22,863 nt of DNA from Conexibacter sp. (GCA_025964215.1 JAOPZG010000536.1:1-22863), one strand, 5' to 3'; shown: positions 14,631 through 21,869, counted from the first letter of the stretch. The notes: generated by a model not told the origin, from the sequence alone. Translations and numbers: made by a program.

Positions 14631-15445
14631 CGCGTGACCGCCGGCAGGTGCGACTCGGCCCAGTCCAGCGCGTAATCGGCGACCTCTTCCCAGCCCGGCT
14701 GGCCGATCGTGAAGTGCGATCGGCCCGGGAACTCCTTGTAGTCGACGACCGACTCGGAGTTCTTGTACTTCTTGAGCGTCTGCTGGTCGATCGAGGCCGG
14801 GACGACGTGATCGTCGCCGCCGGCGATCAGCAGCAGCGGCGCGCGGTCGGCCTTGTCGAAGTCGACCGTCAGGGGGCTGTGGCGCGTGAGGTTGGCCAGC
14901 GCACCTTCGAAGAGCACCTTGCCCGGGCCGGGCGCCGCGTAGCGCTCGTAGGCCGCGGTCGCGGCCTCGTCGTCGAGGGTGTTGGTAAAGGCGTAGTGGA
15001 ACTCGTCGGCGGTCATGTCGATCGAGCGGTGGCGGTTCTTGGGGTTGTTGAGCCCGGAGGAGGCGGCGCGCAGCGTCGAGAGTGGCAGCTTGGTCACGCC
15101 CTTGACCGCCGAGGCATCGATGCCGACGCCGACCGCCCCTAGGCCGCGATCCAGCAGGACCTGAACGAACGCCCCGCCGAAGGAGTGCCCCATGATGATC
15201 GGCGGCTGGTCGAGCGCTCCGATGATCTCGGTGTAGTGGTCCAGGACCTCGGCGACGCCGATCTCGTCCAGGCCGGAGGGGTCGGCGCGCAACGCTTCCA
15301 GGTCACCTTCCATCCCGGGCCAGCCGCGCGCGACGACTTCGTAGCCACGGGCGCGGTAGCGCTCGGCCCAGTGTTCCCAGCTCAGGGCGCTGACCCACAA
15401 TCCGTGGATCAACACGACGGCCGGCTTGGTGTCGGTGATGCTCAT
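14627..15445 (-). CDS. Alpha/beta-fold hydrolase
   Basis: The 272-residue protein has VVLIHGLW (oxyanion region), nucleophile Ser88 in MGHSFGG, acid Asp211/212 in IAGGDDHVVP and His244 in GRSHFTIGQ, a complete alpha/beta hydrolase triad. The substrate is unknown; epoxide, ester or peroxide-type hydrolysis cannot be told apart. The longer ORF start at 15517 lies inside box B, so ATG 15445 (MSITDTKPAV) is chosen; it leaves 57 nt to the box, matching other regulon members. The gene is coupled to carbonic anhydrase through an ATGA overlap. It is distantly like the second hydrolase at 18313 in fold only. Confidence 0.9.
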   Translation of the reverse strand: MSITDTKPAVVLIHGLWVSALSWEHWAERYRARGYEVVARGWPGMEGDLEALRADPSGLDEIGVAEVLDHYTEIIGALDQPPIIMGHSFGGAFVQVLLDRGLGAVGVGIDASAVKGVTKLPLSTLRAASSGLNNPKNRHRSIDMTADEFHYAFTNTLDDEAATAAYERYAAPGPGKVLFEGALANLTRHSPLTVDFDKADRAPLLLIAGGDDHVVPASIDQQTLKKYKNSESVVDYKEFPGRSHFTIGQPGWEEVADYALDWAESHLPAVTR

Positions 15446-15499
15446 GGCCCGAGTGTCCGTCAGGCACGCGACCGGCGTGTGCGGGGCTCCCTGCACGTC

Positions 15500-15523
15500 G
15501 GTGGTGTGGTCAACCACACCACC
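15500..15523. promoter_or_regulatory. Palindromic box B, longest copy
   Basis: The box extends to perfect 11-bp arms, GGTGGTGTGGT and ACCACACCACC, around CA. The shared 18-bp core is 15503-15520. It lies between the LysR stop and the hydrolase start, 57 nt (core edge) from ATG 15445, so it should control the hydrolase-carbonic anhydrase operon. Confidence 0.85.
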
Positions 15524-15538
15524 GCGGCCGGCCTTCGG

Positions 15539-16474
15539 TCATCCGGCGGCCACGGCGCTCAGCAGGGGCGCCTGGATCGGCCAGCCGCCGTCGCGCACGT
15601 GCATGCGCTCGAGCTCGTCGACGAGCGTCGCCAGCGCGGCGGCCGGTGTCTGGGCGCGCGTGACGATCGCCACCGGGGGCCAAGGCGCGGGCCCGGCGAT
15701 GGGGTGAAAAGCGACGCCGGATGGCGCCGGACGAGTTGCCACCGTTCCGGGCAGGATCGCCACCCCGGCGCCGGCGATCACCTCCGGCAGGAGCTGGTCG
15801 GCGCCGGACGCCACGCTGTGGACGAGGTCTGCGGATACCCCGTGGTGCGCGAGCGCACCGACCACGGCATCGTGAAACGCCGGATCGGCGGCTCGCCGAA
15901 GGACAACAACACGTGCGGCGCCGAGCGCCGACAGGGTAAGCGGTCCGTCGCGGTAGAACCCGGTCGGCGCCACGACCACGGCCCCGACCTGACCTACGGG
16001 CGTCACCCGGAGATCCGTCGTCGGTGCTGGCAGGCAGACGACGGCGCAGTCCAGCTGGCCGGCGCGGACGTCACCGAGCAGCGTGCGTGCGTCATCGACG
16101 TGGAGCTCGACACGCGGCGGCCGGGCCGCTTTGCGCATGCGCCCGAGCACCCGCGGGACGTTCGGCGGGAGGCCCAGCGGTGTGTAGCCCAGCCGCAGGC
16201 GCTGGCGCTCGTCGGTGCCGTGCTCGCGGACGGCCCGGGCTGCACCGTCGCTGGCGCGCAGGATCCGGCGTGCGTCGTCGAGCAGCAGCGATCCGGCGGT
16301 GGTGAGCTGCACGCCGCGGGAGGTGCGATCCAGGAGCCGGACGCCGAGCTCGTCCTCGAGCCGGCGGATCTGCTCGCTGACCGCCGGCTGGGCGATGTGC
16401 AGCCGTGCGGCGGCGCGGCGGAAGTGCAGCTCCTCGGCGACCGCGACGAAGTACCTGAGATGACGAAGCTCCAT
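15539..16474 (-). CDS. LysR-family transcriptional regulator
   Basis: The 311-residue protein starts with the canonical LysR winged helix (MELRHLRYFVAVAEELHFRR, AQPAVSEQIRRLEDELGVRL) and continues with a periplasmic-binding-like effector domain (LRLGYTPLGLPPNVPRVLGR; GAGVAILPG). ATG 16474 is the natural LysR start; the longer frame would begin in box C. It is divergent from the cNMP/oxidoreductase gene across box C, the classical arrangement for LysR control of a neighbouring enzyme, and lies upstream of the hydrolase operon on the same strand. The effector ligand is unknown. Confidence 0.93.
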   Translation of the reverse strand: MELRHLRYFVAVAEELHFRRAAARLHIAQPAVSEQIRRLEDELGVRLLDRTSRGVQLTTAGSLLLDDARRILRASDGAARAVREHGTDERQRLRLGYTPLGLPPNVPRVLGRMRKAARPPRVELHVDDARTLLGDVRAGQLDCAVVCLPAPTTDLRVTPVGQVGAVVVAPTGFYRDGPLTLSALGAARVVVLRRAADPAFHDAVVGALAHHGVSADLVHSVASGADQLLPEVIAGAGVAILPGTVATRPAPSGVAFHPIAGPAPWPPVAIVTRAQTPAAALATLVDELERMHVRDGGWPIQAPLLSAVAAG

Positions 16475-16531
16475 CGCCCCAGACTTCCGGCCCGAAGTCG
16501 GTCCCACCAGGCGATGCCGTACGGAGAGCGT

Positions 16532-16549
16532 GGTGTGGGCAACCACACC
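16532..16549. promoter_or_regulatory. Palindromic box C, centred between divergent genes
   Basis: GGTGTGG and CCACACC around GCAA. It is almost exactly midway between the two starts: 57 nt to LysR ATG 16474 and 56 nt to ATG 16606, so it can serve both genes symmetrically. Confidence 0.85.
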
Positions 16550-16605
16550 GACTCGGTGGGGACCGGCCTCCGGGTGAGACCCGACGGCGGCGGTAGCGTG
16601 ACGCG

Positions 16606-18240
16606 ATGAGCGACGCTCGACATGTCCTGGACGCCGACGAGCTCGCGACGCTCCGCCCGTACGGCACCGAAGAGCGCGTAGCCGCCGGGACCGTGTTGTT
16701 CAGCGCCGGCGACGAAACCTATGACTTCATTGTGGTGCTCGACGGCCAGGCGGCCATCGCCGAGCACGGCCAGCAGCAGCGCACGGTCGGCTCGTTCGGG
16801 CCGGGCGAGTTCCTCGGCGAGCTGGACCTGCTGACCGGCAAGCGCGCTGCGCTCGGCGCGGCGATGGAGACCGACGGGCGGATCCTGCGCGTGCCGGTGG
16901 CGCGGATCCGTGTGGTGATGGCCCAGGAGCCCGGGCTCAGCGAGATGATCTTGCGAACGTTCCTGGCCCGCCGGGCCAACCTGATGGCCTTGGGCGCAGG
17001 GCTCACGCTGATCGGCTCGCGCGCCGACGCGCCGACGCGCCGGCTGCTGGAGACGCTGTCGCGCAACCAGCTCGCGGCGAGCTGGCTGGAGCTGGACGCC
17101 GACCCGGAGGCCGCGGCCGCGCTGCGGATGCTCGAGATCCCTGAGGCCGACCTGCCGGTGCTGCTCGTCCCCGGCTCCGCGATCCTGCGCAACCCGACGA
17201 TGGTCGACCTGCGGGATGCGCTCGGGCTTGCAGACGGTCCCGACGGCGACGATCGCTGCGACCTGCTCGTCGTCGGCGGCGGTCCGGGCGGGCTGGCCGC
17301 CGCGGTCTACGGCGCATCGGAAGGGCTCGCGACGATCCTGGTCGAGGACACGGCGCTCGGTGGCCAGGCCGGGACCTCATCGCGGATCGAGAACTACCTC
17401 GGCTTCCCGGCCGGGCTCAGCGGCGCCGAGCTGGCGACGCGTGGCGTGTTGCAGGCCGAGAAGTTCGGCGCCCGTATCCGGGCCGGCACGCAGGCTGTCG
17501 AGCTTGGTGAGATCGACGACCTCCACGCGGTCGCGCTGGACGACGGACGCCGCGTCCTGGCCCGCGCGGTGATCGTCGCTACGGGTGCGCGCTACCGCCG
17601 GCTCGGGCTCGACGGGATGGAGCAGCTGGAGGGCGTCGGCGTCTATTACGCGGCGACGGGCATGGAGGCGCGCGCGTGCGCCGGCGGTCCGGTCGTCGTG
17701 GTCGGCGGCGGCAACTCGGCCGGCCAGGCCGCGCTCTTCCTCGCGCGCGCATGCACGCAAGTCGAGATCGTCATCAGGCGCGCCGAGCTGGCGGAGACCA
17801 TGTCGAGGTACTTGATCGACGCGATCGAGCGCGAGCCGCGGATCGTCGTCGTGGGCGGGACCGAGGTCACGCGGCTCGTTGCCGGGCCCGGCCTGGAGGC
17901 CGTCGACCTGACCGAGACCGCCAGCGGCGCGGTGCGGACCGCGCCCGTGTGCGGTCTGTTCGTCTTCATCGGCGTGGCACCCAACACACGCTGGCTCGAC
18001 GGACAGCTCGCCCAGGACGGCCGCGGCTTCATCCTCACCGGCGAGGACATCCCCTCTGCAGACCGCCACCCGCTGGTCCCGGCGCCTCTGGCGGCCGAGA
18101 CCAGCCGGCCCGGGATCTTCTGCGTCGGCGACGCCCGCAGCGGCTCCGTCAAGCGCGTGGCGACCGCGATCGGCGAGGGCGCAGCGGCCGTCAGACTGGC
18201 CTTCGAACGCTTCGCAGCGACCGGCGGGCCCGAGAGCTAG
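16606..18240 (+). CDS. cNMP-binding / Trx-like / FAD-NAD(P) oxidoreductase fusion
   Basis: The 544-residue protein joins three parts: a cyclic-nucleotide-binding-like domain (about 15-125, with FGPGEFLGELDLLTGKRAAL as its cassette), a thioredoxin/glutaredoxin-like fold (about 133-208, LPVLLVPGSAILRNPT), and a thioredoxin-reductase-like flavoprotein (about 217-540; FAD site VVGGGPGGLAAA, VATGARYRRL, NAD(P) site VVVGGGNSAGQAA, and IFCVGDARSGSVKR). The redox CxxC that thioredoxin reductases carry before the NADPH domain is absent (YYAATGMEARAC instead), so it cannot reduce thioredoxin in the usual way. There is no DNA-binding domain, so the cNMP domain probably regulates the enzyme allosterically. 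TAGCGT just before ATG 16606 suggests a leaderless transcript. Confidence 0.9.
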   Translation: MSDARHVLDADELATLRPYGTEERVAAGTVLFSAGDETYDFIVVLDGQAAIAEHGQQQRTVGSFGPGEFLGELDLLTGKRAALGAAMETDGRILRVPVARIRVVMAQEPGLSEMILRTFLARRANLMALGAGLTLIGSRADAPTRRLLETLSRNQLAASWLELDADPEAAAALRMLEIPEADLPVLLVPGSAILRNPTMVDLRDALGLADGPDGDDRCDLLVVGGGPGGLAAAVYGASEGLATILVEDTALGGQAGTSSRIENYLGFPAGLSGAELATRGVLQAEKFGARIRAGTQAVELGEIDDLHAVALDDGRRVLARAVIVATGARYRRLGLDGMEQLEGVGVYYAATGMEARACAGGPVVVVGGGNSAGQAALFLARACTQVEIVIRRAELAETMSRYLIDAIEREPRIVVVGGTEVTRLVAGPGLEAVDLTETASGAVRTAPVCGLFVFIGVAPNTRWLDGQLAQDGRGFILTGEDIPSADRHPLVPAPLAAETSRPGIFCVGDARSGSVKRVATAIGEGAAAVRLAFERFAATGGPES

Positions 18241-18312
18241 GGGCGGTTGTGGCCATACGTCGCCGGCAGCCGCACGCCCGCGGACGCGACGCGTCTGTGG
18301 ACCAACGGTCCG

Positions 18313-19044
18313 CTACCAGGCGTTGGGGAGCGCGCCTGCGTCGGTAGCGGCCTCGACGATCACCGCAGTGACGACGTCGGGCTGAGAGATCATCGAGAGG
18401 TGTGCCGCGGTGACCTTGGTCGTCTTCGCCTTCGCGCGCTCGGTCATGACGACCTGCTCCGCGGGCGGGATGGCCCGGTCCTCGGTCCCGATGACCGCCC
18501 ACGACGGGATCGACTTCCACGCGGGAACCCCGGACTTGCCCTCCAGGGCGCTGGCGGCCAGCGGCCGCTGTCCCGCAGCGCGGATGAGGGCATCGCCCTC
18601 GCTCTGATCGGCGGCCATGACGGCGTGGAACATGCTCTGCTTGATGTACAGGTCGACTTCGCCTTCCGGAGCGCCCGGATACGGCACGAAGTTGAAGGTC
18701 TTGGGCGGATCGCCCAGCGCCGAGCCGGGCTGCGCGCTGGCGAGCTCTAGGACCGTCTCGCCCTCGTCGGGGATGAAGGCGTCGACGTAGACGAGCGCCT
18801 TCACCGCCTCGTTGCCGGTCGCCGCGTTGGTGATCACCGCGCCGCCGTAGGAGTGGCCGACCAGGACGATCGGCCCTTCGAGGGTCCTGAGATAGTCGGC
18901 GACGTAGGCCGCGTCCGGGGCCACGCCGCGCAGGAGGTTCGGCGGGGCGTCGACGGTGTGGCCCGCCTGCTGCAGGCGCGAGATGACGGCGGCCCAGCTC
19001 GACGCGTCGGCCCAGGCGCCGTGGATCAGGACGATGTGCGGCAT
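18313..19044 (-). CDS. Alpha/beta-fold hydrolase (second)
   Basis: The 243-residue protein has IVLIHGAWADASSW at the start, nucleophile Ser65 in VLVGHSYGG, an acid in VIGTEDRAIPP and a His in TAAHLSMISQPDVV, fitting the small alpha/beta hydrolases that resemble esterases or salicylate-esterase-like enzymes. The substrate is unknown. ATG 19044 is fixed by GAGGA four to five nucleotides upstream; longer frames upstream have no such signal. Box D lies 86 nt before the start. It converges with the oxidoreductase gene on its left, with 72 nt between stops and only a weak hairpin there. Confidence 0.9.
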   Translation of the reverse strand: MPHIVLIHGAWADASSWAAVISRLQQAGHTVDAPPNLLRGVAPDAAYVADYLRTLEGPIVLVGHSYGGAVITNAATGNEAVKALVYVDAFIPDEGETVLELASAQPGSALGDPPKTFNFVPYPGAPEGEVDLYIKQSMFHAVMAADQSEGDALIRAAGQRPLAASALEGKSGVPAWKSIPSWAVIGTEDRAIPPAEQVVMTERAKAKTTKVTAAHLSMISQPDVVTAVIVEAATDAGALPNAW

Positions 19045-19130
19045 GGAGTCCTCTTTCTGAGGCATTGGGAGCGAGAGGACAGCCTTCCGGCATCGGCACG
19101 CGGCTGGGGTCAGGCTCGCGCGCAGATCGT

Positions 19131-19148
19131 GGTGTGGCTTTCCACACT
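19131..19148. promoter_or_regulatory. Palindromic box D upstream of second hydrolase
   Basis: GGTGTGG, CTTT, CCACACT: the TGTGG-N4-CCACA core is intact with one outer mismatch. It sits 86 nt from ATG 19044 on the minus strand and about 147 nt from the pseudokinase start. Confidence 0.8.
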
Positions 19149-19241
19149 GCCGTGTACGTCCCACCGCACAGGGTGCGAGCGTCGATCCCGCGTGATCGAG
19201 CACATAGCCCCGGCCGAGGTAACCCCACCGACACACAAGAG

Positions 19242-19259
19242 ATTGCGCACTTGCGCAAT
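19242..19259. promoter_or_regulatory. Second-type palindrome upstream of the pseudokinase gene
   Basis: ATTGCGCA (19242-19249) and TGCGCAAT (19252-19259) are perfect 8-bp arms around CT. It ends 22 nt before a -10-like TACTGT (19282-19287), placing it directly at or above the -35 position, as an operator for the kinase pair. It differs from the GGTGTGG boxes. Confidence 0.65.
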
Positions 19260-19281
19260 ATGCACGCCGGCGGCGCGGCCC

Positions 19282-19287
19282 TACTGT
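19282..19287 (+). promoter_or_regulatory. -10 element of a probably leaderless kinase operon
   Basis: TACTGT lies eight nucleotides before ATG 19296, so the transcript would begin at or next to the start codon. No good -35 is seen, which fits activator dependence through the palindrome just upstream. Confidence 0.45.
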
Positions 19288-19295
19288 CGCGGTAG

Positions 19296-19988
19296 ATGAA
19301 CGCGAGCCCGACCGAGCTGGCCAGAGCGCCGCACGAGGCGCCCGCGATAGCTCATCGAGCAGCGGCGCGGCAGGCTGCGCGGGAGCGCTCGGTGCGTGCC
19401 GCCGATCGGGTTCGGAGTGAGATCGCCGAGGAGTTGAACGCTGGGCCACGGCGACGGCTCGTCGCGGCTTCGGGCCAGCTGGCGGCCGCCCATCGCGAGC
19501 TGGAGACCGACCGTGCTCAGGCGCTGCTGCTGATCGCGTCGGCGCGGCGGGCCATCGAGGCCGGGCTGCAGGAACTCCAGCAACTCGCCCGCGGAATCCA
19601 CCCAAAGCTGCTCAGCGATCGCGGTCTCGACACGGCGCTCGACGGTCTCGCCGCCTCCTGCCCGACCGCCGTCTCGCTGCACGGTGCGATCGGTGGCCGG
19701 CTCCCTGAGGGGATCGAGCTCGCCGCCTACTACGTCGTGGAGGTCGGTCTGCGGCGCGCGGTCGACGGTGCGGCGGGGTTGATCGGCATCGACGTGAGCC
19801 GTCGTCCACGCGGCCTGCGGGTGGCGGTCTGCCACGATGCAACCGGGCCACTGAGCCCGATGCATGATCGTGACCTCGACGAGCTGAACGACCGCGTGGG
19901 CGCGATCGGCGGCCGGCTCATGGCCGCACCGGCAAGCGGCGGCCGCACGCTCCTCGCGGCGCACCTCCCCCTTGCTGGCGATGCATGA
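19296..19988 (+). CDS. Degenerate HisKA_3-type histidine kinase homologue (pseudokinase)
   Basis: This 230-residue protein aligns along its length with the kinase encoded directly downstream (LQELQQLARGIHPKLLSDRG against LQELTELVGGIQPETLRNAG; ELAAYYVVEV against ELAAYFLVSE). The phosphoacceptor motif DLHDGAQQR has become ELNAGPRRR (Asn48 in place of His), the ATP-binding N box has lost its Asn (LRRAVDGAA), and the glycine boxes are changed. It should neither bind ATP normally nor autophosphorylate. There are no sensor or membrane domains. Its stop overlaps the next gene by 8 bp, so the two are made together, and a regulatory heterodimer with the active kinase is plausible. Confidence 0.8.
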   Translation: MNASPTELARAPHEAPAIAHRAAARQAARERSVRAADRVRSEIAEELNAGPRRRLVAASGQLAAAHRELETDRAQALLLIASARRAIEAGLQELQQLARGIHPKLLSDRGLDTALDGLAASCPTAVSLHGAIGGRLPEGIELAAYYVVEVGLRRAVDGAAGLIGIDVSRRPRGLRVAVCHDATGPLSPMHDRDLDELNDRVGAIGGRLMAAPASGGRTLLAAHLPLAGDA

Positions 19989-20634
19989 CGCACGCGTCCC
20001 ATTGAGGCTGGCAAATTCCCGCACCCGCCTGCTCGAGACCGAGGACCGCGGCCGGCAGGAGATCGAGCGCGACCTGCACGACGGCGCGCAGCAGCGGTTC
20101 CTTTCGCTGACCCTCACGCTCCAACTCGCCGAACGCCTCGTAGCGCGCGGCGAGATCGAGAAAGGCGCGACCGTGCTTCGCGAAGCGATGGACGGCCTGG
20201 AGGCCGGCCTGCAGGAACTCACCGAGCTCGTCGGAGGCATTCAGCCGGAAACCCTCCGCAACGCGGGGCTCGCCGCGGCGCTGGAAGAGATTGCGGCGCG
20301 GGCAGCCACCCCCGTCGCGCTCAACCTCACGCTCAACCGCAGTTTCGACGAGCCTGTCGAGCTCGCCGCCTACTTCTTGGTATCCGAGGCGATTGCCAAC
20401 GTCATCAAGCACTCGGGCGCCCGGCGCGCGGGTGTGGTCGCAGCCGTTCGCCGCAACTACCTTCAGGTCGTCGTCGCCGACGACGGCCGGGGCGGCGCCG
20501 ATCCGCGCGCGGGCACCGGACTGCGCGGCCTCGCCGATCGGGTCAGCGCACTCGGTGGCACGTTCTTTGTCGACAGCCCGGCCGGCGTCGGCACGATCCT
20601 CACGGCGCTGCTGCCGGCGGATCGTCGTCGATGA
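19981..20634 (+). CDS. Cytosolic HisKA_3/HATPase histidine kinase
   Basis: The 217-residue kinase has only the catalytic parts: HisKA_3 with His33 in IERDLHDGAQQRFLSLTL, and a HATPase with N box SEAIANVIKHSG (Asn140), G1 box ADDGRGGADP (Asp168) and G2 box GTGLRGLADRVSALGG. It lacks any sensory or membrane region, so the signal must come from a partner, probably the coupled pseudokinase. ATG 19981 overlaps the upstream stop as ATGCATGA. Kinases of this class phosphorylate NarL/FixJ-type regulators; one is encoded at 21110. The 3' end overlaps the convergent receiver gene by 35 bp. Confidence 0.92.
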   Translation: MHDARVPLRLANSRTRLLETEDRGRQEIERDLHDGAQQRFLSLTLTLQLAERLVARGEIEKGATVLREAMDGLEAGLQELTELVGGIQPETLRNAGLAAALEEIAARAATPVALNLTLNRSFDEPVELAAYFLVSEAIANVIKHSGARRAGVVAAVRRNYLQVVVADDGRGGADPRAGTGLRGLADRVSALGGTFFVDSPAGVGTILTALLPADRRR

Positions 20635-20995
20635 GCGCTTCGAGCTCTTCGATCGAGAACTCGGCGCGGGTGAGAAAACCCGCGGCGCCGCTCGCTCTCG
20701 CCGCCGCGCTGTAGTCCTCCGCGTCGCGACTGGACACCAGGACCGTGCGCGGGCGAGGCCGCAACTCGGCGAGCCGCGCGGCCAAAGCGATGCCGCTGCC
20801 GTCCTGGAGTGCGATGTCGATCACCACGAGGTCGGGCTGGGCGAGAAGGGCCTGGTCAAAGCCCTCGGTCGCGGTGCCCGCCTCGCCGACGACGTCGTAG
20901 CCGCCGGCGGCGAGCAGCAGCCGCGCCGTGCGGAGGAATGGGGCATGGTCGTCGACGAGCAGGACCTTCGTCGTGCGTCGCTCGGAGGGGCCCAT
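20600..20995 (-). CDS. Receiver-only response regulator
   Basis: The 131-residue protein is a bare REC domain: acidic pair Asp15-Asp16 (VLLVDDHAPF), phosphoacceptor Asp60 (LVVIDIALQDGSG), and a Ser switch residue (VLVSSRD). The invariant Lys of the GFLPK-type motif is Arg110 (GFLTRAEF). There is no output domain, so it works by protein contact or as a phosphate sink for the kinase next door. A degenerate copy of the palindromic box (21054-21071) lies 58 nt before its start. It is convergent with, and slightly overlaps, the kinase gene. Confidence 0.9.
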   Translation of the reverse strand: MGPSERRTTKVLLVDDHAPFLRTARLLLAAGGYDVVGEAGTATEGFDQALLAQPDLVVIDIALQDGSGIALAARLAELRPRPRTVLVSSRDAEDYSAAARASGAAGFLTRAEFSIEELEALIDDDPPAAAP

Positions 20996-21053
20996 ACGTC
21001 TGAAGCGTCCTCGCTCCGCAGCTCGATCGAGGGGCGGTCAGCACGCATGGCCT

Positions 21054-21071
21054 GGTGTGGAAAGCCGCAAC
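21054..21071. promoter_or_regulatory. Degenerate palindromic box F upstream of receiver gene
   Basis: GGTGTGG, AAAG, CCGCAAC: the left arm is perfect and the core right arm CCGCA has one change. The 58-nt distance to ATG 20995 matches the other copies and supports it being functional. Confidence 0.55.
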
Positions 21072-21109
21072 ACCCGACGCGCGTATCCGGCGGGAGGCGG
21101 CCTCGTCCG

Positions 21110-21769
21110 TCAGCGACGCACGCCGCCGAGGTAGGTCAGCGCCGCCCGGACGCGTCGGTGGTCGAGGGGCTGGCTGCCGATCTCGAGCTTCTCGTAGATG
21201 TTGGTGATGTGCTTCTCTACGCCGCGTTCGGACAGTGTCAGAAGCGCGGCGATCCCGAGGTTGGAACGGCCTTCCGCCACCAGGCCGAGTACCTCGATCT
21301 CGCGCGCCGTAAGGAGTTCCAACGGCTTGTCGCCGCGGTGGCGTCCCAGGAGCTGGGAGACGACGCTCGGGTCGAGCGCCGAGCCTCCCTTGCCGACGCG
21401 TCGGATTGCGTTGCCGAACTGCCCGAGGTCTGTCACGCGCTGCTTGAGCAGATAGCCGAGCCCGTCGGTTCCGTCTGCGAACAGCTCCATCGCCATCGCA
21501 TGCTCGAGGTGCTCAGACAGCACGAGGACGCCGACAGACGGCCACCGCTCGCGGATCACACGCGCGGCGCGCAGGCCCTCGTCGACGAAGTCGGGCGGCA
21601 TGCGGACGTCCACGAGCGCGACGTCAGGCTGGTGCGCGCCGACCTTGCGCAGAAGATCCTCGGCATCGGCGGCCTGAGCGACGACCTCGAAGCCATCATC
21701 CTCGAGTAGCCCTACGAGCCCGGCACGCATGAGCATGGAGTCATCGGCCACGACGAGGCGCATGGTCAT
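21110..21769 (-). CDS. NarL/FixJ-family response regulator
   Basis: The 219-residue protein has an N-terminal receiver (Asp10 region VVADDSMLMRAG, phosphoacceptor Asp54 in VALVDVRMPP, Lys in YLLKQRV) and a C-terminal LuxR-type helix-turn-helix (LLTAREIEVLGLVAEGRSNL, GVEKHITNIYEKL). Starts at ATG 21769 (MTMRL) and ATG 21763 (MRL) are both possible. The ribosome site AGGA is better spaced for 21763, while the box-to-start distance (58 nt) fits 21769. It is the likely output partner of the kinase at 19981 and a candidate to bind the palindromic boxes. Confidence 0.93.
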   Translation of the reverse strand: MTMRLVVADDSMLMRAGLVGLLEDDGFEVVAQAADAEDLLRKVGAHQPDVALVDVRMPPDFVDEGLRAARVIRERWPSVGVLVLSEHLEHAMAMELFADGTDGLGYLLKQRVTDLGQFGNAIRRVGKGGSALDPSVVSQLLGRHRGDKPLELLTAREIEVLGLVAEGRSNLGIAALLTLSERGVEKHITNIYEKLEIGSQPLDHRRVRAALTYLGGVRR

Positions 21770-21827
21770 CGTCCTGCGAGGCGGGATCTCGGCATCTCCG
21801 TGGTCTAGCGGATCTGACGACGCCGAT

Positions 21828-21845
21828 GGTGTGGTCAGCCACACC
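21828..21845. promoter_or_regulatory. Palindromic box E between NarL regulator and LAL regulator
   Basis: GGTGTGG, TCAG, CCACACC, extended by one more pair (T and A). It lies 58 nt from ATG 21769 on the minus strand and 34 nt from ATG 21880 on the plus strand. On the plus strand it covers the -35 position relative to TATGAT (21864-21869). Confidence 0.85.
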
Positions 21846-21863
21846 ATGCGGGCCGTGCAGAGA

Positions 21864-21869
21864 TATGAT
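21864..21869 (+). promoter_or_regulatory. -10 element of the LAL regulator gene
   Basis: TATGAT is a near-consensus -10 ending ten nucleotides before ATG 21880, predicting a leaderless or very short-leader mRNA. No -35 hexamer is found where box E ends, consistent with an activator replacing it (centre of box about -40). Confidence 0.6.

Noticed and set aside
15185..16609. Long plus-strand ORF (474 codons) opposite LysR and hydrolase
   Set aside because: Shadow of two well-supported minus-strand genes; no ribosome site or domain.
16606..16980. CRP/FNR-type DNA-binding regulator as the reader of the palindromic boxes
   Set aside because: The cNMP-like domain is followed by a Trx-like and flavoprotein body; no Crp-type helix-turn-helix is present.
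18241..18312. Half-box TGTGG at 18248 and small hairpin GGACC/GGTCC at 18299-18311
   Set aside because: No matching right arm at N4, location between convergent stops, and the stem is only five bp.
18313..19605. 430-codon version of the second hydrolase gene
   Set aside because: The extra N-terminus is low-complexity and runs through box D and the kinase promoter; ATG 19044 has a ribosome site.
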